From assembly GCA_009917805.1 (NCBI GenBank), contig RGES01000105.1, positions 1 through 5,189 of the forward strand: a stretch of DNA of 5,189 nucleotides. The letters run 5' to 3'. The stretch comes from Verrucomicrobiota bacterium. Lineage in GTDB: Bacteria; Verrucomicrobiota; Verrucomicrobiia; Opitutales; UBA953. The notes below the pieces were generated by a model that saw only the letters and a list, made by a program, of their open reading frames with translations, had not been told where the DNA came from and did not search any database. The position numbers and the translations under genes were made by a program. Position 1 is the first letter of the stretch. The number at the start of each line of letters is the position of its first letter. Positions 1-5,189 of the stretch are shown in pieces.

Positions 1-1
1 C

Positions 2-574
2 CAGATCGACGAGACCACCTCCGACTACGATAAGGAAAAGCTCCAGGAACGCCTCGCCAAGCTGGCCGGCGGCGTCGCCGTCATCCACGTGGGTGCCGCG
101 ACCGAGACCGAGCTCAAGGAGAAGAAGGACCGCGTCGACGACGCCCTGCACGCGACCCGTGCGGCCGTCGAAGAAGGCATCGTCCCCGGTGGTGGTGTCG
201 CCCTCCTGCGCACCGTCAAGGCCATCGACTCCGTGATCAACTCCCTCGTCGGCGACGAGAAGATCGGCGCCCAGATCGTCCGCAAGGCGATCGAAGAGCC
301 CCTCCGCACGCTGTGCTTCAACGCCGGCGTCGAAGGTTCCCTCATCGTCCAGGAAGTCCTCCTCAAGCATAAGGGCGCCGAAGGCTACAACGTGGCCACC
401 GGCGAGTACGAAGACCTCATCAAGGCCGGCGTCGTCGACCCGACCAAGGTCACCCGCACCGCGATCATCAACGCCGCCTCCGTGGCCGGCCTGCTGCTCA
501 CGACCGAGTGCCTCATCACCGACATGCCGGAAGACAACAAGCCGGCGGCCGGCGGCGACCACCACGACCACTGA
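2..574 (+). CDS. groEL: 60 kDa chaperonin GroEL, C-terminal part (5' end outside window)
   Basis: GroEL forms the double-ring cytoplasmic chaperonin that, with GroES, encloses and folds proteins using ATP. The 190 codons here align by eye with the E. coli protein from about residue 350 to the end. They cover the return from the apical domain, the second intermediate segment and the equatorial domain. The chaperonin signature AAVEEGIVPGGG is intact (about 164-199). The Asp before ALHAT (140-142), equivalent to the ATP-hydrolysis Asp398 of E. coli, is present, as is the Asp of VVDPTKV near the nucleotide. The usual Gly-Gly-Met repeat tail is absent; the protein ends in a short Ala/Gly linker and a His/Asp-rich DHHDH. 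Lysine is encoded almost only by AAG and most other codons end in C or G, as expected for a highly expressed gene in this genome. The stop is followed by a strong terminator, so this is the end of its transcription unit. A groES partner would lie outside the window. Identification is secure. Confidence 0.97.
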   Translation, partial: QIDETTSDYDKEKLQERLAKLAGGVAVIHVGAATETELKEKKDRVDDALHATRAAVEEGIVPGGGVALLRTVKAIDSVINSLVGDEKIGAQIVRKAIEEPLRTLCFNAGVEGSLIVQEVLLKHKGAEGYNVATGEYEDLIKAGVVDPTKVTRTAIINAASVAGLLLTTECLITDMPEDNKPAAGGDHHDH

Positions 575-599
575 GGTCGCTGAGCGATCGCTCCGAACG

Positions 600-628
600 A
601 CGGCGCCCAGACGGGCGCCGTTTTTTTT
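600..628 (+). terminator. Intrinsic (Rho-independent) terminator of groEL
   Basis: A perfect 8-bp GC-only stem pairs CGGCGCCC (601-608) with GGGCGCCG (613-620) around an AGAC tetraloop, and A600 can add one pair with T621. It is followed directly by eight T residues (621-628). It begins 26 bases after the groEL stop. This is a textbook terminator and should separate groEL from the downstream haem-protein gene. A second, weaker 6-bp inverted repeat (GCCCCG 631-636 / CGGGGC 647-652) follows but has no clean T run. Confidence 0.95.
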
Positions 629-741
629 GTGCCCCGTCGGTCCTGCCGGGGCGGCGGTCTTTCATTATTACGACAACAGCCCTGCCGGAGAGGGCGAAGG
701 ACACCAGATTTCAGGCCTGCGGCGTATTGCCATGTGACCGC

Positions 742-773
742 GGAGGGGTTGTCTTATCGCATACCCCTATGCG
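742..773 (+). promoter_or_regulatory. Possible structured translation-initiation region (start codon in a hairpin, distant purine-rich SD-like element)
   Basis: A perfect 6-bp inverted repeat, CGCATA (758-763) and TATGCG (768-773) with loop CCCC (764-767), places the ATG at 769 inside the 3' arm. Upstream, GGAGGGG (742-748) looks like a Shine-Dalgarno sequence but lies about 20 bases from the ATG, which is too far for normal use. Its GGGG is complementary to the CCCC loop. AGGGGT (744-749) can also pair with ACCCCT (763-768) in a fold that excludes the first hairpin. The sequence therefore allows a pseudoknot or two alternative folds. The complementarity is visible; any regulatory role is inference, since short GC-rich repeats arise by chance. 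Confidence 0.35.
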
Positions 774-3696
774 CCTCCTCGTCGCTTTCTGCTCCCTCGG
801 TCTTGCTCTCCTCGCCTCCGCGGCGCCCACCGAAGGCCCGGTCCGCGTCTTGTATCTGGACGCCGACGGCGAGGAGCAGTCCGCGGTCGGTCCGCTGCAT
901 CCGCTCATGGCGGAACTTGGCCGCGACGCCATCTGGTTCGACTACGCCACGGGCGCCACGCCCGACGCCGCGACGCTCGAGCGCTTCGACGCCTTGGCGG
1001 TGAAGCCGAAGGCCGACGGTTCGCCCGCGCTCAACACCTCGATCAAGCTGCCGAACGGCGCGACGGTCGCGGTCCTCGTCATCAAGGGCGACACGACTCC
1101 GGCGGCTTTCCGCTCGGAGCTCGAGGCCGCGCTCTCGCCCGCCCGCAAGGCGGCCTGGCAGAAGTTCCTCGCGCAGCGCGAACCCGAAGTCCGCGAGAAG
1201 AACGGCAACGTCGCCAACTACGAGAAGCGTCCCGAGCCGCTGACCTTCCAGAAGCCTTATTCCGTCAAGGGCAGCATGGAGCGCACCCAGGTGCCGGCCG
1301 ACATGAAGCTGGTGCTGTTCGCATCCGAGCCCGACATCATGAAGCCGATCGCGTTCGCCTGGGATGCCCGCGGCCGCCTCTGGGTCTGCGAGACCTCGGA
1401 CTACCCGCATGGCGTGAAAGAAGACCAGCAGCAGGGCAACGACCGCATCAAGATCTGCGAGGACACCGACGGCGACGGCAAGGCCGACAAGTTCACGGTC
1501 TTCGCCGACCGCCTCAACATCCCGACGAGCCTCGTCTTCGTGGACGGCGGCGTGATCGTCGCGCAGGCCCCGAACTTCGTCTTCCTCAAGGATACCGACG
1601 GCGACGACAAGGCGGATGTCCGCAAGGTCATCCTGACCGGCTGGGGCATCCGTGATACCCACGCCCAGACGAGCAGCCTCTCCTATGGCTACGACAACTG
1701 GCTCCGCGGCGCGGTCGGCTACAGCGGTTTCGCCGGCGAAGTAGGGGGCGAGAAGAAGAACTTCGCGATGGGCAGCTACCGCTTCACCGCGGACGGATCC
1801 CAGCTCGAGTTCCTCCACCAGTTCTCCAACAACACCTGGGGCTACGGCGCCAACGCGGCGGGCGACTCCTTCGGCGGCACGGCCAACAACGCCCCGATCT
1901 TCTTCGGCGGCATCCCCGCGACCGCGTGGGCCAAGGGTTCCCGTGGCATGTCGGCCAAGAAGATCAATCTCGTCGACAAGGCCCATACGATCACCCCGAA
2001 TTTCCGTCAGGTCGACGTCATGGGCGGCTACACCGCCGCCGCCGGTTCGACCTTCATCTACTCCGCCCAGCTCCCGCCCCGCCTGCAGGGCAAGGCGATG
2101 GTCTGCGAGCCGACGATGAAGCTGATCACGCTCATGGACGTCCAGCCTTCCGGCGCCGGTTACGTCGCCAAGGATGCCTTCAGCCTCGTCGCCAGCACCG
2201 ACGAATGGATGTCCCCGGTCTTCGCCGAAGTCGGCCCGGACGGCGCCATCTGGTTCGCCGACTGGCAGAACTTCATCATCCAGCACAACCCGACGCCCAG
2301 CGTGAACCGCGGCGGCTATGACGCCAAGACCGGCGTCGGCGGCGCGCACGAGAACGATCTCCGTGACCACGCCCGCGGCCGCATCTACCGCATCGTCTGG
2401 GACAAGGCCGGCAACGTGGCGAAGGCCGCGCAGGGCGATTCCTCCGCCGAGCTTCTCGCAGGTCTCGCGGGCAGCACCCAGTACGGTCGCCTCCGCGCCC
2501 AGCGCCTGATCGTCGAAGGCAAGAAGGCCGACCTCGCCCCGGCCCTCCGCGACCTGGTCGTGAAGTCCTCGGCCGATGTCGCCGCCATCCACGCCCTCTG
2601 GTCGCTCCAGGGCCTCGGTCAGCTCGACGCCGCGACCCATCAGGCCGCCTTGCTCTCCGCTTCGCCTGAGCTGCGCCGCAACGCGATCCGCGCCCTGGGC
2701 GCCGACGCCGCCGCCCAGAAGCTCTTCTTCGGCGCGGGCGTCGTGGCCGACAAGGCCCCGGCCACCCGTCTGGCCGCCCTCGTGAAGCTGGCCGATTTCC
2801 CGACCTCGCCGGAAGTGCAGACCCTCGTCCGCCAGCTCGCCGCCGACCCGGCGGTGAAGGCCGACGAATGGCTCAACGAAGCGGCCCGCCTGCTCGCCAA
2901 GAAGCATAAGACGGCGACCTACGTCGAGGGGCCGAACCTCCTGCCGAATCCGGGCTTCGAAGACGTCGCCGAGGACAAGAAGACCCCGCTGGGCTGGAAG
3001 CGCCGCGATTACGGCGCCCGCGCCGGCAACAAGGACGCCAACTGGGGCATCGTCATCGACCCGAAGAACGTCCGCTCGGGCAAGCACTCCATGCGCGTGA
3101 TCTCCCGCGCCGACGCGGACACCAGCTTCTTCGCGGACGTGACGCTGAAGCCGGACACCGAATATCGCCTCAGCGCCTGGATCAAGACCCACGCGCTCCG
3201 CGGCAAGGCCAGCCTCAACGACCACATCGGCCGCGCCGAGACCGAGAAGGTCACCGCCCGTGAGTCGGATTGGACCGAGGTCGAGGTCGTCTTCAACAGC
3301 GGCAAGCGCACCAAGGCCAGCATCAACCTCCTCCACGTGGCCACCGGCGATTCGTTCTTCGACGACGTCCGACTCTCCGAACTCACCGTCGCCGGCGACG
3401 CTCCGGTCACGGCCGGTGACGCCGCCCGCGGAGCGGAGATCTTCGTCAGGCATCCCACCGCCGCCTGCGCCACCTGCCACATGGTGGGAGGGAAGGGCAG
3501 CGCGATCGGACCCGCGCTCGACGGCATCGCCACCCGCGCGACGCCGGCCTACATCCACGAGTCCCTGACCGAGCCGAACAAGGTCCTCGCGAAGGGCTAC
3601 GAGAAGCTCGGCGTCTCGCCGATGCCGCCGATGGGCCTGATCCTGAAGCCCCAGGAACTCGAGGACGTGAAGGCCTTCCTGCAGACGCTGAAGTGA
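769..3696 (+). CDS. Exported PVC-type haem-binding CxxCH protein: beta-propeller dehydrogenase-like, HEAT-like, carbohydrate-binding-like and cytochrome c domains
   Basis: The 975-residue protein starts with a signal peptide (MRLLVAFCSLGLALLASA, likely cut after residue 18). Residues 25-78 resemble the start of a ThuA-like domain (VRVLYLDADG, then LGRDAIWFDY). Residues about 165-545 form the TIGR02604-type membrane-bound dehydrogenase propeller: FASEPDI, GRLWVCETSDYPHG, DTDGDGKAD (232-240), DTDGDDKAD (275-283), RDTHA (His298) and a closing GRIYRIVW. Residues 552-720 are Ala/Leu-rich helices like HEAT repeats. Residues 723-872 look like a CBM4/9-type sandwich (NLLPNPGFED, LKPDTEYRLSAWIKT, FFDDVRLSEL). 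The C-terminus is a mono-haem cytochrome c with CATCH (900-904) and candidate axial Met952 or Met955 in SPMPPMG. Inferred role: periplasmic or surface oxidation of a sugar-like substrate with electrons passed to the haem; the substrate is unknown. ATG 769 was chosen because it gives a clean signal peptide; the frame stays open upstream into the groEL terminator, where it is not credible. Family assignment is firm, function is not. Confidence 0.92.
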   Translation: MRLLVAFCSLGLALLASAAPTEGPVRVLYLDADGEEQSAVGPLHPLMAELGRDAIWFDYATGATPDAATLERFDALAVKPKADGSPALNTSIKLPNGATVAVLVIKGDTTPAAFRSELEAALSPARKAAWQKFLAQREPEVREKNGNVANYEKRPEPLTFQKPYSVKGSMERTQVPADMKLVLFASEPDIMKPIAFAWDARGRLWVCETSDYPHGVKEDQQQGNDRIKICEDTDGDGKADKFTVFADRLNIPTSLVFVDGGVIVAQAPNFVFLKDTDGDDKADVRKVILTGWGIRDTHAQTSSLSYGYDNWLRGAVGYSGFAGEVGGEKKNFAMGSYRFTADGSQLEFLHQFSNNTWGYGANAAGDSFGGTANNAPIFFGGIPATAWAKGSRGMSAKKINLVDKAHTITPNFRQVDVMGGYTAAAGSTFIYSAQLPPRLQGKAMVCEPTMKLITLMDVQPSGAGYVAKDAFSLVASTDEWMSPVFAEVGPDGAIWFADWQNFIIQHNPTPSVNRGGYDAKTGVGGAHENDLRDHARGRIYRIVWDKAGNVAKAAQGDSSAELLAGLAGSTQYGRLRAQRLIVEGKKADLAPALRDLVVKSSADVAAIHALWSLQGLGQLDAATHQAALLSASPELRRNAIRALGADAAAQKLFFGAGVVADKAPATRLAALVKLADFPTSPEVQTLVRQLAADPAVKADEWLNEAARLLAKKHKTATYVEGPNLLPNPGFEDVAEDKKTPLGWKRRDYGARAGNKDANWGIVIDPKNVRSGKHSMRVISRADADTSFFADVTLKPDTEYRLSAWIKTHALRGKASLNDHIGRAETEKVTARESDWTEVEVVFNSGKRTKASINLLHVATGDSFFDDVRLSELTVAGDAPVTAGDAARGAEIFVRHPTAACATCHMVGGKGSAIGPALDGIATRATPAYIHESLTEPNKVLAKGYEKLGVSPMPPMGLILKPQELEDVKAFLQTLK

Positions 3697-3713
3697 TCGC
3701 CTCAGGCCTCCTC

Positions 3714-3737
3714 GCCCCAATCTGATTGATTCGGGGC
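3714..3737. terminator. Hairpin after the haem-protein gene; weak terminator candidate
   Basis: GCCCCAATC (3714-3722) pairs with GATTCGGGGC (3728-3737) around a TGATT loop, with one bulged G in the 3' arm. It starts 18 bases after the haem-protein stop. Neither strand has a proper T run after it; on the plus strand only CCTTT occurs nearby. It could be a weak or Rho-assisted terminator, an mRNA 3'-end stabiliser, or chance. It also argues against the TTG at 3726 as the start of the next gene, because that codon would lie within the hairpin. Confidence 0.4.
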
Positions 3738-3761
3738 CGGGCTGTCCTTTGGCTTCCGCCC

Positions 3762-4259
3762 ATGTGCTCCGTCAAACTCGAGAAGCCGATGCATCCCGCC
3801 CTGGTCCTGCTCGGCTTGGCCGCCGTGACCGGCGTCACCGGATCGGTGCTTTATTGGGGCGTCCCGGGCTCCGAGTTCCATGGACTGCAGACCGGGATCT
3901 TCTTCCCTTTCGAGGTCGAGTTCGACGACGCCCGGTTCATGGACAATAAGATCAAGTGCGATTCGAAGGAGGTCACCGCCGAAGTCCGCAAGGCGCTGCA
4001 GAAGATCAAGCCCGACTATCCGGTGTCCTCGGCGAACGTCATCCTGACCAACTATCCGTCGGGTTATAAGTTCCATGTCAGCTACGTGACCTACTACGGC
4101 CAGCGTTTCTCTTTCTCGGGCGAGAAGCTTTTCCGTCGCGGCGTCCAGGTCGGCGAACCGACGATCGACGCCGAACTGAAGGCGAAGGATGACGCCTTCG
4201 AGAAGGCCATCCGCGACGCCATCGAGGCCTATTTCAAGTCCAAGGGCGCCCACGGCTGA
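3762..4259 (+). CDS. Hypothetical protein with one N-terminal membrane segment
   Basis: I do not recognise a family. From ATG 3762 the product has 165 residues; from the internal ATG at 3789 it has 156. The second start has a weak GAGAAG three bases upstream and leads straight into the hydrophobic stretch, so either could be real. With 3789 numbering, residues 3-24 are a membrane anchor or uncleaved signal (LVLLGLAAVTGVTG). A globular part of about 30-120 follows, with many aromatic residues (GIFFPFEVEFDD, NYPSGYKFHVSYVTYYG) that suggest beta strands. Residues 126-152 form a charged Lys/Glu/Ala-rich amphipathic helix. There is one Cys (57) and no CxxC or lipobox. It lies 65 bases behind the haem-protein gene on the same strand and may be co-transcribed if the hairpin at 3714-3737 does not terminate. 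Coding is supported by C/G-ending codons and convincing composition, and the frame stays open to a stop 15 bases from the convergent gene. Confidence 0.8.
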   Translation: MCSVKLEKPMHPALVLLGLAAVTGVTGSVLYWGVPGSEFHGLQTGIFFPFEVEFDDARFMDNKIKCDSKEVTAEVRKALQKIKPDYPVSSANVILTNYPSGYKFHVSYVTYYGQRFSFSGEKLFRRGVQVGEPTIDAELKAKDDAFEKAIRDAIEAYFKSKGAHG

Positions 4260-4268
4260 GCGGCGCCC
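4244..4268. terminator. Inverted repeat between convergent genes; possible bidirectional terminator
   Basis: GGGCGCC (4244-4250) and GGCGCCC (4262-4268) form a perfect 7-bp GC stem with an 11-base loop that contains the TGA of the plus-strand gene. It ends six bases before the stop of the minus-strand gene, so it fills the 15-base convergent junction. No T run follows on either strand, so it is not a canonical intrinsic terminator. Position favours a role in 3'-end formation for both genes; sequence alone does not prove it. Confidence 0.35.
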
Positions 4269-4274
4269 CGGCGT

Positions 4275-5033
4275 TCACTTCTTCGCCTTCGCTTCCTTGA
4301 GGCGGACTTCCTTCGTGGCCGGACGGGCTTTCAGCGCGGCCGCCCAGGTCGGCTGGTCGCCTTCCTTGATCGACCATACGGTCACGTCGTCGACCTCCAT
4401 ATGGCCGGCCTCGAGGCCGCCCAGCATGACCGCGTGCAGTTCGCTCCGATAGCTCGGGTGCTTGCCGTAGAAGCTGGGGCCATCCTGGAATTGCACGAAG
4501 ACCTCGTCGGCGCGGCGTTCCACCATGACCGTATGCCATTTGCCGGGCTCGAGCCTGAAGTCCTTGGCGACGTCGAGCTGCAGGGTGTCGCCGTCGGCGA
4601 GGAGCATCGCGCCGTTCTCGCCCCAGGTGACGCGGGCGATGTGGTGGCCGATCTCGACGAAGGGAGGCACCGACTTGCGTTCGCCGGCGACGAACGGTTT
4701 GCCGTCGATCAGGCGCATCGAGAACTTCAGGACGTAATCCGCCGGCGTCTTGGTCAGCACGATGCGCGGGTGCACGCCTTTGTGCGTGTCGTGGGCGGCC
4801 TGATACTCGGCCGTCGAGGCTTCGCCCTTGAGGACGCCGTCGGCGACGGTCCAGCGCGTGCCTTGGTTCGGATTCCACGCGCCGACCTGCGGCGACTTGG
4901 CGGCCACGGCCTTCAGTTCGCGCGGCTGGCTGAAGTCGTCGGCGAAGAGGACCTTGTCCGGGATGAGCAGCTGCGGCCGGAGATCCGCCGCCAGGGCGGC
5001 GAAGGGGAGGAGGGCGAGGAGAACGGGGCGCAT
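4275..5033 (-). CDS. Exported protein with concanavalin-like (DUF1080-like) beta-sandwich
   Basis: The 252-residue product begins with a short signal peptide (MRPVLLALLPFAALA, likely cut after residue 15 or 16). Residues about 28-222 read as a jelly-roll of the concanavalin A-like/LamG type, close in style to DUF1080 (3-keto-disaccharide hydrolase) proteins common in Planctomycetes and Verrucomicrobia. Visible hallmarks are VLFADDFSQP, RWTVADGVLKGEAS, DYVLKFSMRLIDG, EPGKWHTVMVERRADEVFVQF and a final MEVDDVTVWSI. Such domains bind or cut sugars outside the cytoplasm. I see no residue set that settles catalysis versus binding. The tail (about 228-252) is Ala/Lys-rich and probably disordered. 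ATG 5033 is chosen because it opens the signal peptide; upstream the frame runs through a terminator and the tRNA, which is not credible. No Shine-Dalgarno sequence precedes it. It converges on the small membrane-protein gene and lies downstream of the tRNA-His terminator, so it needs its own promoter in about 5034-5087. Gene certain, fold likely, activity unknown. Confidence 0.85.
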   Translation of the reverse strand: MRPVLLALLPFAALAADLRPQLLIPDKVLFADDFSQPRELKAVAAKSPQVGAWNPNQGTRWTVADGVLKGEASTAEYQAAHDTHKGVHPRIVLTKTPADYVLKFSMRLIDGKPFVAGERKSVPPFVEIGHHIARVTWGENGAMLLADGDTLQLDVAKDFRLEPGKWHTVMVERRADEVFVQFQDGPSFYGKHPSYRSELHAVMLGGLEAGHMEVDDVTVWSIKEGDQPTWAAALKARPATKEVRLKEAKAKK

Positions 5034-5087
5034 GGGGTGATAAGAACCATACACCGGTGGGAGGCTTCCGGTTGCATGCCCACGCAG

Positions 5088-5112
5088 AAAAGCCCCGGAT
5101 TGCTCCGGGGCT
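5088..5112 (-). terminator. Intrinsic terminator of the tRNA-His gene
   Basis: Read on the minus strand, AGCCCCGGA and TCCGGGGCT form a perfect 9-bp stem (5091-5099 with 5104-5112) closed by a GCAA loop of the stable GNRA type. It is followed by TTTT, counting the last stem base, and then CTGCG. It lies nine bases beyond the CCA end of the tRNA. It should stop tRNA transcription before the downstream minus-strand gene at 5033. The plus strand has no T run after the hairpin, so it acts in one direction. Confidence 0.9.
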
Positions 5113-5121
5113 CCTGCAAAG

Positions 5122-5189
5122 TGGGGTGATTGAGGGGACTTGAACCCCCGACCCCTGGTACCACAAACCAGTGCTCTAACCAACTGAGC
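5122..5189 (-). tRNA. tRNA-His (anticodon GTG), 5' end cut by window edge
   Basis: On the minus strand the visible part begins at the D-stem base 10 (GCTCAGTTGGTTAGAGC). The anticodon stem CTGGT/ACCAG encloses loop TTGTGGT, with anticodon GTG at 5162-5164. A five-base variable loop follows, then the T arm GGGGG-TTCAAGT-CCCCT, which contains one G-T pair. The acceptor 3' strand is CAATCAC, then discriminator C73 (5125) and a gene-encoded CCA (5122-5124). C73 is the histidine identity base that pairs with G-1 in bacteria. The missing part, about ten bases including G-1, lies beyond 5189. All visible stems pair, so this is a functional gene rather than a remnant. Confidence 0.96.

Noticed and set aside
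727..757. Sigma-70 promoter from TTGCCA (727-732) and TCTTAT (752-757)
   Set aside because: The spacing of 19 bases is too long and the -10 match is poor. The block is reported only as a shared upstream motif.
508..768. Upstream extension of the haem-protein reading frame to 508
   Set aside because: It would overlap the groEL end in another frame, be translated through the groEL terminator and give an Arg-rich N-terminus with no homology. ATG 769 starts a proper signal peptide.
631..768. A riboswitch in the leader of the haem-protein gene
   Set aside because: There are small inverted repeats (GCCCT 679-683 / AGGGC 691-695, CAGGCCTG 712-719) and a GGAGAGG-like stretch, but I could not match them to any known riboswitch core. 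Only the structure at the start codon was kept.
790..795. Lipoprotein signal based on Cys8 of the haem protein
   Set aside because: Cys8 lies in the middle of the hydrophobic core with too short an N-region and no lipobox (L-[AS]-[GA]-C). A normal signal peptidase I site after residue 18 fits better.
754..3720. Open reading frame of 988 codons on the minus strand, covering almost the whole haem-protein gene
   Set aside because: It is the expected shadow of a GC-rich gene whose codons nearly all end in C or G. The translation is rich in Gly, Ala, Arg, Val and Asp with no domain motif, and it runs across the hairpin at 3714-3737. The plus-strand frame has clear family motifs from end to end.
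4401..5129. 242-codon plus-strand frame opposite the minus-strand gene
   Set aside because: It is a shadow: low-complexity Ala/Val/Gly/Arg/Glu composition, and it runs into the tRNA 3' end and terminator. The minus-strand frame has a signal peptide and recognisable beta-sandwich motifs.
5122..5189. tRNA-His 3' end as a phage or island attachment site
   Set aside because: No integrase gene, no second copy of the tRNA 3' sequence in the window and no change in base composition. The tRNA is followed by its own terminator and an ordinary gene.

Overview
The window is GC-rich and strongly biased towards C- or G-ending codons. It most likely comes from a member of the Planctomycetes-Verrucomicrobia-Chlamydiae (PVC) group, probably Verrucomicrobiota. 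The main evidence is the large central gene, a 'PVC-type heme-binding CxxCH protein', a family strongly expanded in Planctomycetes and Verrucomicrobia. Weak or absent Shine-Dalgarno signals at the visible starts fit this but do not prove it. No phylogenetic test was possible, so the phylum is an inference.

Layout: (1) 2-574 (+) is the 3' third of groEL, followed by a textbook intrinsic terminator at 600-628. (2) 575-768 is an intergenic leader; its last 30 bases can fold around the next start codon. (3) 769-3696 (+) encodes an exported 975-residue protein: signal peptide, shortened ThuA-like segment, beta-propeller dehydrogenase-like domain, helical HEAT-like region, carbohydrate-binding-like beta-sandwich and C-terminal mono-haem cytochrome c domain. 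(4) 3762-4259 (+) encodes a small single-pass membrane or exported protein of unknown function, 65 bases downstream on the same strand. (5) 4275-5033 (-) converges on it and encodes an exported protein with a concanavalin-like/DUF1080-like fold. (6) 5088-5112 is a terminator on the minus strand for (7) a tRNA-His(GTG) gene at 5122-5189 (-), cut by the window edge.

The groEL end and tRNA-His are housekeeping genes, each insulated by a strong terminator. The three genes between them appear to encode envelope or exported proteins. Two of them carry carbohydrate-recognition-type beta-sandwiches and one carries a haem domain. An oxidative step on sugars or polysaccharides outside the cytoplasm is a reasonable guess, but nothing in the window fixes a substrate. 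I found no mobile element, CRISPR array, toxin-antitoxin pair or defence system. The points most worth a second look are the domain architecture of the haem protein, the RNA structure at its start codon, and the unusual His-rich GroEL tail.
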